Under the pieces are notes generated by a model. That model was not told the origin of the DNA. It was given only the letters and a program-made list of their open reading frames with translations, and made no database searches. From contig NZ_PPTR01000005.1 in the NCBI RefSeq assembly GCF_003339845.1, positions 62,001 to 126,000 on the forward strand: a stretch of DNA of 64,000 nt, read 5' to 3'. The position numbers and the translations under genes are program-made. Positions 34,809-43,543 of this stretch are shown in pieces. Position 1 is the first letter of the stretch; each line of letters starts with the position of its first letter. The stretch is from Gordonibacter sp. 28C (GTDB lineage: Bacteria; Actinomycetota; Coriobacteriia; Coriobacteriales; Eggerthellaceae).

Positions 34809-35654
34809 GTGCAATCGATCAAGCTCAACAACGGCGTGGAGATGCCGCTTGTCGGGTTCGGCACGTGGGACGTGCGCGGCGAAGAGGGCGAGCGGATCCT
34901 TCTCGACGCGATTGACGAGGGCTATCGGCTCATCGACACCGCGCGCATGTACGACAACGAGGAGATCGTGGGCAACGCCCTGCGCAGAAGCGGCGCCGAC
35001 CGCAGCGAGATGTTCGTCACCACGAAGCTCAACCGCCCCTGTGCGTCGTACGAGAAGGCGAAGGCGGGGGTGGAGCGCGCGCTCGAGCTGCTGCAAACTG
35101 ACTACGTTGACCTGCTGCTGATCCACGAGCCTTACGAACAGGCAGCGGAGATGTACCTCGCGTTGGAAGAGGCCCTACGCGACGGCAAGGCGCGCGCCAT
35201 CGGCGTGTCGAACTTCGACGAGCGCCGCTATGACGCGCTCGTGCGCGAGTGCAGCGTGGTCCCTGCCGTGAACCAGGTGGAATCGCACGTCTACTTCTCC
35301 CAGATGGGCCTGCGCGGCCATCTGGGAGCACACGGGACGCGCATGCAGGCATGGGGCTCGTTCACCGAAGGCCGTCGCGACATCTTCGCCGACCCGGTGC
35401 TGAGCCGCATCGGAGCGGGGCATGGGAAGACGGCCGGCCAGGTTGCGCTGCGCTACCTGGTGCAGAACGGCATCGGCGTGATCCCCAAGACCGCGCGGCG
35501 CGAACGCATGCGCGAGAACCGGGACGTATTCGATTTCGAGTTGTCAGCCGACGAGATGGCGGACATCGCCTCCCTCGACGGCGGCAAATCGCTGTTCGGC
35601 TGGTACCAGGCGAAAAGAAAAGCAACGACAACCAATAGGAGGCACAGAACATGA
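34809..35654 (+). CDS. Aldo/keto reductase
   Basis: 281 residues, (beta/alpha)8 NAD(P)H-dependent reductase. LNNGVEMPLVGFGTWDV, DEGYRLIDTARMYDNEE (catalytic D and Y), TTKLNRP (catalytic K) and LIHEP (catalytic H) are all present. The region HGTRMQAWGSFTEGRRD and the C-terminal GVIPKTARRERMRENRDVFDF complete the fold. GTG 34809 lies after GAAAGGAGG. The stop overlaps the next gene by 4 bp. Substrate unknown, likely a small aldehyde or ketone. Confidence 0.9.
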   Translation: MQSIKLNNGVEMPLVGFGTWDVRGEEGERILLDAIDEGYRLIDTARMYDNEEIVGNALRRSGADRSEMFVTTKLNRPCASYEKAKAGVERALELLQTDYVDLLLIHEPYEQAAEMYLALEEALRDGKARAIGVSNFDERRYDALVRECSVVPAVNQVESHVYFSQMGLRGHLGAHGTRMQAWGSFTEGRRDIFADPVLSRIGAGHGKTAGQVALRYLVQNGIGVIPKTARRERMRENRDVFDFELSADEMADIASLDGGKSLFGWYQAKRKATTTNRRHRT

Positions 35655-36823
35655 ACGACTTCATCTTCCACAATCCCGATAAGGTGTACTTCGGCAAGAG
35701 CCAGCTGGAGCACCTTCCCGAAGAGCTCGCGGCATTCGGCACGAAGGTGCTGATGGTGTACGGGGGCGGCTCCATCAAGAAGAGCGGCCTGTACGACGAG
35801 GTGCGCGGTCTTTTAGAAGGCGCCGGCATGCAGCTGTTCGAGCTCGCCGGCGTGGAGCCCAACCCGCGTCACACGACCGCCAACAAGGGTGCCGCCATCT
35901 GCAAGGAGAACGGCATCGACGTGGTGCTCGCCGTGGGCGGCGGGTCCGCCATCGACTGCGCGAAGGGCGTCGCCGCCGCGGCGAAGACCGAGGACGGCGA
36001 CGTGTGGCCCCTGGTGGCGGGCGGCATGTGGGTGACCGACGCCCTGCCTGTGGCAGCCGTGCTCACCAACGCCGCCACCGGCTCCGAGATGGACGCCTGG
36101 GGCGTCATCTCCAACATGGACACCAACGAGAAGATCGGCCTGGGCGGAAGCGCGCTGATCCCTCGCGTCGCCTTCGAGAACCCGGAGCTCAGCTACACGC
36201 TGCCGGCGTACCAGACGGCATGCGGCGCGTTCGACATCTTCAGCCATGTTCTGGACAACTACTACCTCGCCGGCGAGGCCACCTTCGATGTGGTCCTGGA
36301 GATGCAGGAGGCCGTCATGCGCTCGGTGGTGAAATGGGCGCCGGTGGCGCTGGCCGAGCCCGAGAACTACGAGGCGCGCGCGAACCTGATGTGGGCGTCG
36401 TCCTTGGCGCTCAACACGATCCTCGACGCGGGGACGGTGCATGCGTGCCCGTGCCATTTCATGGAGCACGAGCTGTCCGCGTACTACGACATCACGCACG
36501 GCCACGGCTTGGCCATTCTCACCCCGCGTTGGCTCGAGTACATCTTGAACGAGCAGACCGCACCCGCCATCTACCGACTGGGCGCTGCGGTGTTCGGAGT
36601 GGAGGAGGGTCTCGCCCCCGAAGAAGGCGCCCGCCAGGCGATCGCGTGCGTGAGCGAATTCGCTTTCGACACGCTGGGCTTGGAGAGCACGCTTTCCCAC
36701 TTCGGCATCGATGACGAGCACTTCGAGGACATGGCGAAGCACGCCTGCGCCGGAGGCGAGATCCCCGGTTTGCGCAGCCTGAGCGTCGACGACGTGGTGA
36801 GCATCTACAAGATGTGCCGGTAG
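35651..36823 (+). CDS. Iron-containing alcohol dehydrogenase (BDH-like) 1
   Basis: 390 residues. Rossmann part GGGSIKKSGLYDEV, VLAVGGGSAIDCAKGVAA and the metal-ligand region CHFMEHELSAYYDITHGHGLAIL identify the group III family, most like NADPH-dependent butanol dehydrogenases (YqhD/BdhA). Overlaps the aldo/keto reductase gene by ATGA, so they are translationally coupled. It would reduce an aldehyde to an alcohol. The 240-bp gap after it shows no gene. Confidence 0.9.
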   Translation: MNDFIFHNPDKVYFGKSQLEHLPEELAAFGTKVLMVYGGGSIKKSGLYDEVRGLLEGAGMQLFELAGVEPNPRHTTANKGAAICKENGIDVVLAVGGGSAIDCAKGVAAAAKTEDGDVWPLVAGGMWVTDALPVAAVLTNAATGSEMDAWGVISNMDTNEKIGLGGSALIPRVAFENPELSYTLPAYQTACGAFDIFSHVLDNYYLAGEATFDVVLEMQEAVMRSVVKWAPVALAEPENYEARANLMWASSLALNTILDAGTVHACPCHFMEHELSAYYDITHGHGLAILTPRWLEYILNEQTAPAIYRLGAAVFGVEEGLAPEEGARQAIACVSEFAFDTLGLESTLSHFGIDDEHFEDMAKHACAGGEIPGLRSLSVDDVVSIYKMCR

Positions 36824-37063
36824 GCGCAATCCTGAATCGCGAGGAAGCCTCGCGCTTGGCCGGCTTGCCGATGGCGGGCCGGCCGGCGGCGTTCTCGGCT
36901 GCGGGAAGCTTCGAGGGGCCGTGCGCCGACAAGCCGATCCGTTGCCCCCTTGGCGGGGTGAACCACAGGGCGCGTCCCTGCCCCCTCCGCTTTCTCCTAC
37001 CTTGGACGCGCCCCTTCCACCTGCCGCCGCGACCGTGCCGAAAGGGGACGCGGGCGGGGAAAG

Positions 37064-38170
37064 CTATTCCCCGAAGTACGCGGCGATCTCGCGCATGCGC
37101 TCGCTTTGGCGCACGCCGAAGGGGCAGCGGTCGTCGCAGTGGCCGCAGCCGGCGCAGTCGCCCGCGTGCAGCGCGAGCTTGCGGTAGTGGCCGGCTGCCA
37201 TGTCGTCGCCTGCGCGGGCCAGGTCGTAGTACTTGTTCACCATGCCGACGTCGATGCCCTCCGGGCAGGGCTGGCAGTGGTGGCAGTACACGCAGCGGCC
37301 CTCGGCCTCCTGCGGCGCGAACGTGCCGATGACGCTGTAGTCGCGTTCCTCCTCGGACGCGTCGCAGAACGCGAGCATCTCCGCCACGTCGGCGGCGTCG
37401 CGGAAGCCCGGCAGCACCGTTACCACGCCCGGCTTGTCCAGCGCGTAGGCGATGCACTGCGCCTTCGTGAGCGCGCGGCCGAACGGCGAGGTTTTCGCGT
37501 CCAAGAGCTGCCCGCCGGCGAACGCCTTCATGACGGCGATGCCTACGCCGTCGCGCTCGCAGGCGCAGTACAGGTCCATGCGCTCGTCCGCGCGGCCCCG
37601 CCCGTAGGCGCCCTTCGAGTAGTCGTAGGCCGGGTTGACGCTGAACATGCACTCGTCCACCAGGCCCGTGTCCAGGAAGCGCCGGGCGACGGAGGGGTTG
37701 TGCGAGGAGAAGCCCAGGTTGCGGATCACGCCCTGGCGCTTGAGTTCGAGCGCGTAGTCCCAGATGCCGTTCTCCTGCATGGCGTCGAAGTCGTCGTCCT
37801 CGTCCATGCAGTGGATGATGCCGAAGTCGGTATGATCGGTCTGCAGCGTGTCCAGCACGCGCGCGAACTGGCGCTTGATGGCGTCCAGATCGCGGCTCCA
37901 GCCGTACTGGCCGTTCGCGCCGTACACCGCTCCCAGGTGCATCTGCGTGAGGACGTCGTCGCGCCGCAGCGCCAGCACGCGGCCGTAGGGCGCATAGGGG
38001 GCGGCCTCGGAGGGCGCCAGGTCGAAGAAGTTCACGCCCGCGTCCAGCGCCAGTTCGAGCGCGGCCTCGATCTCGCGCGCGTCGGCCGCTTCGTGGATGG
38101 ACCCCATGCCGAAGCCGATGACGCTCGCGCGCTCGCCGCCGTGGGGGAAGGTGCGGTATTTCATGGTCAT
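37064..38170 (-). CDS. Aldo/keto reductase with C-terminal [4Fe-4S] domain
   Basis: 368 residues. N-terminal aldo/keto reductase barrel (VIGFGMGSIHEAAD, GVNFFDLAPSEAAPY, HCMDEDDD), followed at the C-terminus by two ferredoxin-like cysteine groups, CVYCHHCQPCPEGI and CAGCGHCDDRCPFG. Members of this fused family link a carbonyl or quinone reduction to an iron-sulfur carrier. ATG 38170 follows GAAAGGCAGC. Promoter C (38220-38250) lies directly upstream. Confidence 0.88.
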   Translation of the reverse strand: MTMKYRTFPHGGERASVIGFGMGSIHEAADAREIEAALELALDAGVNFFDLAPSEAAPYAPYGRVLALRRDDVLTQMHLGAVYGANGQYGWSRDLDAIKRQFARVLDTLQTDHTDFGIIHCMDEDDDFDAMQENGIWDYALELKRQGVIRNLGFSSHNPSVARRFLDTGLVDECMFSVNPAYDYSKGAYGRGRADERMDLYCACERDGVGIAVMKAFAGGQLLDAKTSPFGRALTKAQCIAYALDKPGVVTVLPGFRDAADVAEMLAFCDASEEERDYSVIGTFAPQEAEGRCVYCHHCQPCPEGIDVGMVNKYYDLARAGDDMAAGHYRKLALHAGDCAGCGHCDDRCPFGVRQSERMREIAAYFGE

Positions 38171-38219
38171 AGGTGCTGCCTTTCGTTTGGCCGTCTCGCT
38201 TGAAGTTCGATTCCGCACC

Positions 38220-38250
38220 ATGGTATTCCCTAGAGCGGACTCCAAGTCAA
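38220..38250 (-). promoter_or_regulatory. MerR-type promoter C (19-bp spacer, minus strand)
   Basis: On the minus strand: -35 TTGACT (38245-38250), 19-bp spacer with TGGAGTCCGCTCTA, -10 TACCAT (38220-38225). Drives the iron-sulfur aldo/keto reductase. The MerR gene itself ends 111 bp upstream. Confidence 0.72.
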
Positions 38251-38274
38251 GCGGTTCGCGGGTGCCGGTTGTCC

Positions 38275-38298
38275 GTAGGGGCGGGCTGCCGCCCGCCC
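38275..38298. repeat. GTAGGGGCG-type palindrome
   Basis: GTAGGGGCGGGC-TGCC-GCCCGCCC hairpin between promoter C and the MerR stop codon. Confidence 0.75.
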
Positions 38299-38360
38299 GG
38301 TGGGAGGAATCGCAAGAACCGATGCCATGCGGCGAGCGCGTGTGGCGCCTTGGGCCGCGG

Positions 38361-38744
38361 CTAGCGGAGCCATTCGTCTCCCGCGTCGCCGCACTCGCCC
38401 TCGCCGTAGTAGCTTTCAAGCTTGTGGTCCAAGCGCTCGATGGTGGCGGCCAGCTCCTCGGCCTTCGCGGCCAGCTTCTCGCGCTGCTCCACCAGTATCT
38501 CGCGCCGCGCCGCCGCCGTGTGCTCTCCTTGCTGGAACAGGGCGACGTACTCCACGAGCGCCTCGATCTGCACGCCCGAGTCGCGCATGCAGCGGATGAA
38601 CTCCACCCAGCCGCAGTCGTGCTCGGTGAAGTCGCGGATGCCGCTGGGCAGCCGGTGGACGCGGGGGACGAGGCCGATGCGCTCGTAGTAGCGGATGGTG
38701 TCCACGGACACCCCGTAGCGCTTGGCAACTTCGGCGATCTGCAT
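38361..38744 (-). CDS. MerR-family regulator
   Basis: 127 residues: HTH plus wing MQIAEVAKRYGVSVDTIRYYERIGLVPRVHRLPSG, then a helical dimerisation region, including REILVEQREKLAAKAEELAATIERLDHKL. Belongs to the electrophile/aldehyde-sensing type by length and neighbours; cysteines C44 and C52 could be sensor residues, but no metal-binding set is obvious. The five promoters with 19-bp spacers in this window carry a shared dyad and lie before reductase genes, so it is their most likely regulator (inference). ATG 38744 follows TGAAAGGAAA. Confidence 0.88.
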   Translation of the reverse strand: MQIAEVAKRYGVSVDTIRYYERIGLVPRVHRLPSGIRDFTEHDCGWVEFIRCMRDSGVQIEALVEYVALFQQGEHTAAARREILVEQREKLAAKAEELAATIERLDHKLESYYGEGECGDAGDEWLR

Positions 38745-38844
38745 GGCGTTTCCTTTCAAGGTCGGTTTCAATCGTCCAAGGGGTTCCCGCGCCGCCTGCC
38801 GCAGTAGGGAGGGATGCTGGCAGGCGGCGGGTGAAAGAGTTGGT

Positions 38845-40092
38845 CTATTTGGTTTCAGTGGGCGCGGTTGCACGTGCCCCATGCTCGACGGTCGTGGGCT
38901 TCCGCGCGCCACCTCGCGCCGTTAAGCGCACGAGCGCGAGCGCAAGCACGGCGGCGACCAAGGCGAACAGCGCGCCGATCGGTCCCGTGGCCAGAAGGCC
39001 GCCCGCGTTCACCACGACGCCGCCCGCGAACGAGCCGAGCGCGATGCCGGCGTTGAACGACATGGGGTGCAGCGAAGCGGAGAATGTGAGCGCGCTCGGG
39101 TAGTCGCGCCGCGCCACGTCCTGGAACAGCATCTGCACGGTGGAGTTCATCACGTACATGAGCAGGCACACGCACGCGATGTCGGCGAGGCCCGCGCCGC
39201 CCAGGGGCACGGTCACGGCCAGCAGCGCCAAGAGGCCCGCGTGCAAGGCGAAGGTCAGCGGCAGGGCGCGCATGCCGAAGCGGTTCGCCACCCACCCCGA
39301 CAGCAGGTTCGACACCACGCATGCCGCGCCCAGCGCGAGCAGGATGACGCTCACGGCGACGCCGCCGAAGCCCATGACGTCCTCGAGGACGGGCGTGAGA
39401 TAAGTGTAGAACACGTAGGTGGACGCCGCGCCGGCCAAGATCATGGCGATGTTGGCCAGCACACGCCCGTCGCCCAAGAGCCGCAGCTGGGAGCGAAGCG
39501 TTACCGTCTCGTGCGCCGCGTGCGCCTTGCGGGGAAGGGTCGGCAGCAGCGCCGCGCTCACCGCCAGGCCGAGTGCGAGCACGCAGGCGTAGGCAGCCTT
39601 CCAACCGAAGGCGTCGGCGAGCGCGGTGCCGATGGGCACGCCGATGACGCTCGACACCGAGAAGCCGGCCAGCACGAACGACAGCACGCGCGCCACCTTC
39701 CCCGCGTCCACGATCTCGGGCACGTAGGTGAGGGCGATGGCCAGCAGCGTGCCGGACGTGGCCGCCGGCAGCAGGCGCGACACCAGCAGCAGGGCGTAGC
39801 CGTCCGCGAACAAGGTGAGCAGGTTGCCGGCGTTGAACACGACGAGCAGCATGGCCGTGAGCTTGAAGCGGTTGACGCGCGCCGTGGCGAGAGCCACCAC
39901 CGGGGTGGCCACGGCGCAGGCGAGCGCGTAGTAGCCCACGATATCGCCGATGAGGGTGAGGGGCTCTCCCAGCCCTTCGGCCACGTCCGGCGTGATGCCG
40001 ATGAGCACGAACTCGGCGAACCCGAGCGCGAACGCCAGGGCCACGAGCAGCGCGGCGACGAGTGTTGAGTGGGAATTCGATGCGGTGTGCAT
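38845..40092 (-). CDS. MFS efflux transporter (DHA1-like)
   Basis: 415 residues, 12 membrane segments. ALAFALGFAEFVLIGITPDVAEGLG and the GIPIGTALADAFGWKAAY stretch resemble the drug:H+ antiporter-1 (AraJ/YdhP) group. Probably exports a small toxic or metabolic compound. Its divergent neighbour across 330 bp is the hydrolase gene at 40422. That gap contains promoter D and otherwise nothing recognisable. Confidence 0.85.
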   Translation of the reverse strand: MHTASNSHSTLVAALLVALAFALGFAEFVLIGITPDVAEGLGEPLTLIGDIVGYYALACAVATPVVALATARVNRFKLTAMLLVVFNAGNLLTLFADGYALLLVSRLLPAATSGTLLAIALTYVPEIVDAGKVARVLSFVLAGFSVSSVIGVPIGTALADAFGWKAAYACVLALGLAVSAALLPTLPRKAHAAHETVTLRSQLRLLGDGRVLANIAMILAGAASTYVFYTYLTPVLEDVMGFGGVAVSVILLALGAACVVSNLLSGWVANRFGMRALPLTFALHAGLLALLAVTVPLGGAGLADIACVCLLMYVMNSTVQMLFQDVARRDYPSALTFSASLHPMSFNAGIALGSFAGGVVVNAGGLLATGPIGALFALVAAVLALALVRLTARGGARKPTTVEHGARATAPTETK

Positions 40093-40268
40093 GGCAGCGG
40101 TCCTTCTGACGAGCGATGATTCTTTCCTCCGCTACCGTACTATGCGTGCCTGATAATAGCCAATGCCTATATTGAAACGTTCATTATGCCTGAAACGTAT
40201 AGGTTGAAAAACCGCGCGAGATGCCTTGCGAAGCACGTGGAGGTTTCGTGATGCGCAGCGTTTTGGCT

Positions 40269-40299
40269 TTGACCTGAAGTGCGCTCCAGCCTCTATAAC
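40269..40299 (+). promoter_or_regulatory. MerR-type promoter D (19-bp spacer)
   Basis: -35 TTGACC at 40269-40274, 19-bp spacer with TGAAGTGCGCTCCA, -10 TATAAC at 40294-40299. It is the closest match to the shared dyad. Drives the hydrolase-lipoprotein genes that follow, leaving a 120-bp leader. Confidence 0.78.
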
Positions 40300-40421
40300 G
40301 GATGTGCGGAGGATGCGGGAACGACCCGGCGCGCCGCGTTCGGCGCCGGGTGGACGCAGGGTTCGGGCGCTCGTCGGAACGTTCTTCCGCAGAAAAGAAA
40401 ATCCGCAGATAGGAGAGCATT

Positions 40422-41363
40422 ATGGGAGATAACTACATCGCGACGCTCGGCGACGACGTCCTGCGGGAGGCCGTCGTGTACAAGAACCGCTTCGGCTTGG
40501 AACTGGCAGGCGACCTCTACACGGCGAAGGGTTTGGACCGCGCCGTGCAGCACTCTGCCTTGATCGTGGGCGCGCCCTACGGCGGGGTGAAGGAGCAGGG
40601 TCCGTGCGTGTACGCCGACGAGCTGGCGCGGCGCGGCTTCGTCGTGCTGACCTTCGACCAGTCCTTCATGGGCGAGTCCGCCGGGTATCCCCGCCGCATC
40701 TCGTCGCCGGAGCTGTTCTCGGAGAACTTCAGCGCCGGCGTCGACTTCCTGGGCTTGCAGGCGTTCGTCGACCGCGAGCGCATCGGCGCCATCGGCATCT
40801 GCGGATCGGCCGGGTTCGCCCTGTCCGCCGCGCAGGTGGACGTGCGCATCAAGGCGGTGGCGACGTGCAGCATGTACGACATGTCGGCGGCGGCGCGCGG
40901 GATGCTCGACGGCGACGCCTTGCAACAGGCGAAGGAGCGGCTCGCCGCGCAGCGATGGATCGACGCGGAGAACGGGTATCCCGAGTACGTGCCGGCGTTC
41001 CCCGAACAGCCCCTCGACGAGGTGCCCGCCGACGTCGACGAGCCGGCGGCCGAGTGGATGCGCTTCTACGCGGTAGAGCGCGGGCACCACCCCCGTGCGC
41101 GCGGCGGCTTCACCACCACGAGCGATATCCCGTTTCTGAACTTCCGCCTGCTCGACTTCGTCGACGAGATCTCCCCGCGCCCCATCCTGTTCGTGGTGGG
41201 GGACCGCGCGCACAGCAGGTTCTTCAGCGAGAACGCCTACGCTGCCGCGGCCGAGCCCAAGGAGCTCTACACCGTGCAGGACGCCGAGCACATCGACCTG
41301 TACGACCGCACGGACCGCATTCCGTTCGACAAGCTGGCCTCGTTCTTCGGCGAAGCGCTGTAG
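40422..41363 (+). CDS. Alpha/beta hydrolase (dienelactone-hydrolase-like)
   Basis: 313 residues. The hydrolase fold shows LIVGAPYGGVKEQGPCVYADELARRGFVVLTFDQSFMGES and, at the nucleophile elbow, IGICGSAGFAL, where the nucleophile position is Cys, as in dienelactone hydrolases. The late acid and histidine could be D in FVVGDRAHS and H in DAEHIDLY. Substrate unknown; context suggests a carbonyl or ester detoxification role. RBS AGGAGA. Followed 16 bp later by the lipoprotein gene. Confidence 0.82.
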   Translation: MGDNYIATLGDDVLREAVVYKNRFGLELAGDLYTAKGLDRAVQHSALIVGAPYGGVKEQGPCVYADELARRGFVVLTFDQSFMGESAGYPRRISSPELFSENFSAGVDFLGLQAFVDRERIGAIGICGSAGFALSAAQVDVRIKAVATCSMYDMSAAARGMLDGDALQQAKERLAAQRWIDAENGYPEYVPAFPEQPLDEVPADVDEPAAEWMRFYAVERGHHPRARGGFTTTSDIPFLNFRLLDFVDEISPRPILFVVGDRAHSRFFSENAYAAAAEPKELYTVQDAEHIDLYDRTDRIPFDKLASFFGEAL

Positions 41364-41379
41364 GGGGGGGGTCGCGAGG

Positions 41380-41946
41380 ATGCGAACGAATATGGCGAAT
41401 GCCGGCAAGGCCGCGACCTTTGCCCTGCTGCTCGCGGCGGGGCTTGCCCTGGGCGGTTGCGCCGCGTCCGACGCGCCCGCGCCGCAGGGCGATGCGCCGG
41501 CGGCGGAGGAAGCGCCCGGCGGCGAGCGGGCTGCTTCCGTGCAGGAGCCGACGACGGGCACGCAGGAAGGCGTCGAGGGCGCGGAAGGAGAAGCGGTGGG
41601 AAGCATGCTGGTCACGATCGACGGGCAGGAGATCGCGGTCACGCTCGACGACAACGAGACGGCGCGCGCCTTCGCCGCGCTGCTGCCGCTCGAGCTCGAC
41701 ATGCTCGACGTCAACGGCAACGAGAAGTTCGCCGCCTTGGCCGACCCGCTGCCTTCGCACGCCTCCGCTCCCGGCCGCATCGAGGCGGGCGATCTCATGC
41801 TGTACGGCGACGACGGCGTGGTGCTGTTCTACGAGTCGTTCTCCAGCTCGTACAGCTACACGCGCCTCGGGCGGGTGGACGATCCAAGCGCGCTGGCATC
41901 CGTGGCCGACGCGGCGAGCGTCCGCGTGACGTTCGAGCGGGCGTGA
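41380..41946 (+). CDS. Lipoprotein with cyclophilin-like domain
   Basis: 188 residues. A Sec signal with lipobox LGGCA is followed by an acidic/alanine-rich linker and a beta-rich domain (MLVTIDGQEIAVTLDDNETARAFAALLPLELDM...AGDLMLYGDDGVVLFYE) that resembles the cyclophilin-like fold of flavodoxin-associated anaerobe proteins. Role not established. An ATG at 41392 is an alternative start. Only 5 bp separate it from the short Tat-like ORF. Confidence 0.75.
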   Translation: MRTNMANAGKAATFALLLAAGLALGGCAASDAPAPQGDAPAAEEAPGGERAASVQEPTTGTQEGVEGAEGEAVGSMLVTIDGQEIAVTLDDNETARAFAALLPLELDMLDVNGNEKFAALADPLPSHASAPGRIEAGDLMLYGDDGVVLFYESFSSSYSYTRLGRVDDPSALASVADAASVRVTFERA

Positions 41947-41951
41947 GGGCG

Positions 41952-42140
41952 ATGGACGAGATGCTGAGGCGCGGCCGCTTGCTGGACCGCCGCACGTTCG
42001 TGGCGGGAGCCGCCGGGCTGGGCATGACGACGCAGCTCGGCAGATGCTCCGCTGTAGACGAGGCCGCGACCGAGAACGCTGCGCATCTGAAGGCGGGCGC
42101 GGAGATGTGGAGTGCGAGAAACCGTCCGCCCACCGCTTGA
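41952..42140 (+). pseudogene. Truncated Tat-signal ORF (remnant)
   Basis: 62 codons. The first 35 residues (LLDRRTFVAGAAGLGMTTQL) look like the Tat signals of the flavodoxin and DUF362 lipoproteins at 24-27 kb, but the lipobox has decayed to LGRC, and after about 25 further residues the frame ends inside promoter E. Probably the 5' remnant of a lost Tat lipoprotein gene; a genuine short peptide is less likely. Confidence 0.55.
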
Positions 42141-42167
42141 CTTCGAGTTAACTTCAAGACTTACGAT
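42137..42167 (+). promoter_or_regulatory. MerR-type promoter E (19-bp spacer)
   Basis: -35 TTGACT at 42137-42142, 19-bp spacer with TCGAGTTAACTTCA, -10 TACGAT at 42162-42167. The spacer dyad is centred on GTTAAC. Drives the iron alcohol dehydrogenase at 42210. Confidence 0.75.
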
Positions 42168-42209
42168 GGCGCGGAACGCAAAGCGAACCAATGATAAGGA
42201 GATGCGAAC

Positions 42210-43376
42210 ATGCTCGGAAATTTCGAATACGCGAACCCCACCCGGCTCCACTTCGGCCCCGACGCGCTCGAGGGGCTGCGCGAGGAGCTGGCGAAGCACG
42301 GCCCGACCGTCCAGCTGGCCTACGGCGGCGGCTCGATCAAGAAGACGGGGCTGTACGACCGCGTGACGGCCATCCTCGAGGACTGCGGCAAAACCGTGGT
42401 GGAGGACGCGGGCGTCATGCCGAACCCCACGGTGGAGAAGCTGCTCGAGGGTCGCGATCTGGCCCGCGCCAACAAGGTCGACCTCATCCTGGCCGTGGGC
42501 GGCGGCTCGGTCATCGACTACGCGAAGGCCGTGTCCGTCTCGGTGCATTGCGACGAGGACCCATGGGAGAAGTACTACCTGCGCATGGAGGAGCCGGAGT
42601 GCGCTATCGTGCCCGTGGGCAGCGTGCTCACCATGGTGGGCACCGGGTCCGAGATGAACGCCGGCGCGGTCATCACGAACCACGAGGCCAAGCTCAAGAT
42701 CGGCCACGTGTTCGGCGACGAGGTGATGCCGAGGTTCGCCATCCTGAACCCCGAGCTCACCTACACGGTGCCGCGCTACCAGATGGTCGCGGGCATCTTC
42801 GACGTTATGTCCCATCTTTTGGAGCAGTACTTCTCGGGAGAGGACGACAACACCTCCGACTACCTCATGGAGGGGCTCATGCGCTCGCTCGTGCACTCGT
42901 CGCGCATCGCCGTGCGGGACCCGCGCGACTACGAGGCGCGCAGCAACATCATGTGGACGGCCACGTGGGCGCTCAACACGCTGGTGGCCAAGGGCAAGTC
43001 CACCGACTGGGAGGTGCACATGATAGGCCAGGCCGTGGGAGCCTACACCGACGCCACGCACGGCATGACGCTCTCGGCGGTGTCGCCGGCGTACTACTGC
43101 CTGATCATGCCGTACGGTTTGGAGAAGTTCGCCCGGTTCGCGCGCACGGTGTGGGACGTGGACGCGTCGGGCAAGTCCGACGAGCAGCTGGCCGCCGCGG
43201 GCGTCGACGCGCTGGAGGCGTGGATGCGCGAGATCGGCTGCGTCATGAGACTGGCCGAGCTGGGCGTGACCGACGACATGGTCGACGGCATAGCGGACGC
43301 CACCTTCATCATGGAGGGCGGCTACCACGCGCTCGACCGCGCCGAGGTGGTCGAAGTGCTCAAGGCGAGCCTCTAA
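42210..43376 (+). CDS. Iron-containing alcohol dehydrogenase (BDH-like) 2
   Basis: 388 residues. Same family as 35651-36823 but diverged. GGGSIKKTGLYDRV, LAVGGGSVIDYAKAVSVS, VGTGSEMNAGAVI and the ligand region HMIGQAVGAYTDATHGMTLSAV are visible. Predicted NADPH-dependent aldehyde reductase. RBS AAGGAGA. Under the MerR-type promoter E; followed after 167 bp by another aldo/keto reductase. Confidence 0.9.
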   Translation: MLGNFEYANPTRLHFGPDALEGLREELAKHGPTVQLAYGGGSIKKTGLYDRVTAILEDCGKTVVEDAGVMPNPTVEKLLEGRDLARANKVDLILAVGGGSVIDYAKAVSVSVHCDEDPWEKYYLRMEEPECAIVPVGSVLTMVGTGSEMNAGAVITNHEAKLKIGHVFGDEVMPRFAILNPELTYTVPRYQMVAGIFDVMSHLLEQYFSGEDDNTSDYLMEGLMRSLVHSSRIAVRDPRDYEARSNIMWTATWALNTLVAKGKSTDWEVHMIGQAVGAYTDATHGMTLSAVSPAYYCLIMPYGLEKFARFARTVWDVDASGKSDEQLAAAGVDALEAWMREIGCVMRLAELGVTDDMVDGIADATFIMEGGYHALDRAEVVEVLKASL

Positions 43377-43543
43377 AGCGCTCGGCCCCGTTTCCGCACC
43401 TCCCGCCTACGGGCGCGTGACGATTCGGAAGCACGGAGGACGCGGCGGCGGCAAACGGGTATCGTGGTGCGCATACACAAAGCGAAGGCGAAACGCGATC
43501 CGCGCGCTCGGGGTGGCGCCGCCTGCGAACGAGGAGGCATTTC

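Noticed and set aside
34809-35654. Aldo/keto reductase as a diverged pseudogene
   Set aside because: Although parts of the barrel depart from consensus, the catalytic D, Y, K and H segments and full length are intact.
7762-38298. CRISPR array among the dispersed repeats
   Set aside because: Repeats are palindromic, kilobases apart and of variable length; no regular spacers or cas genes are present.
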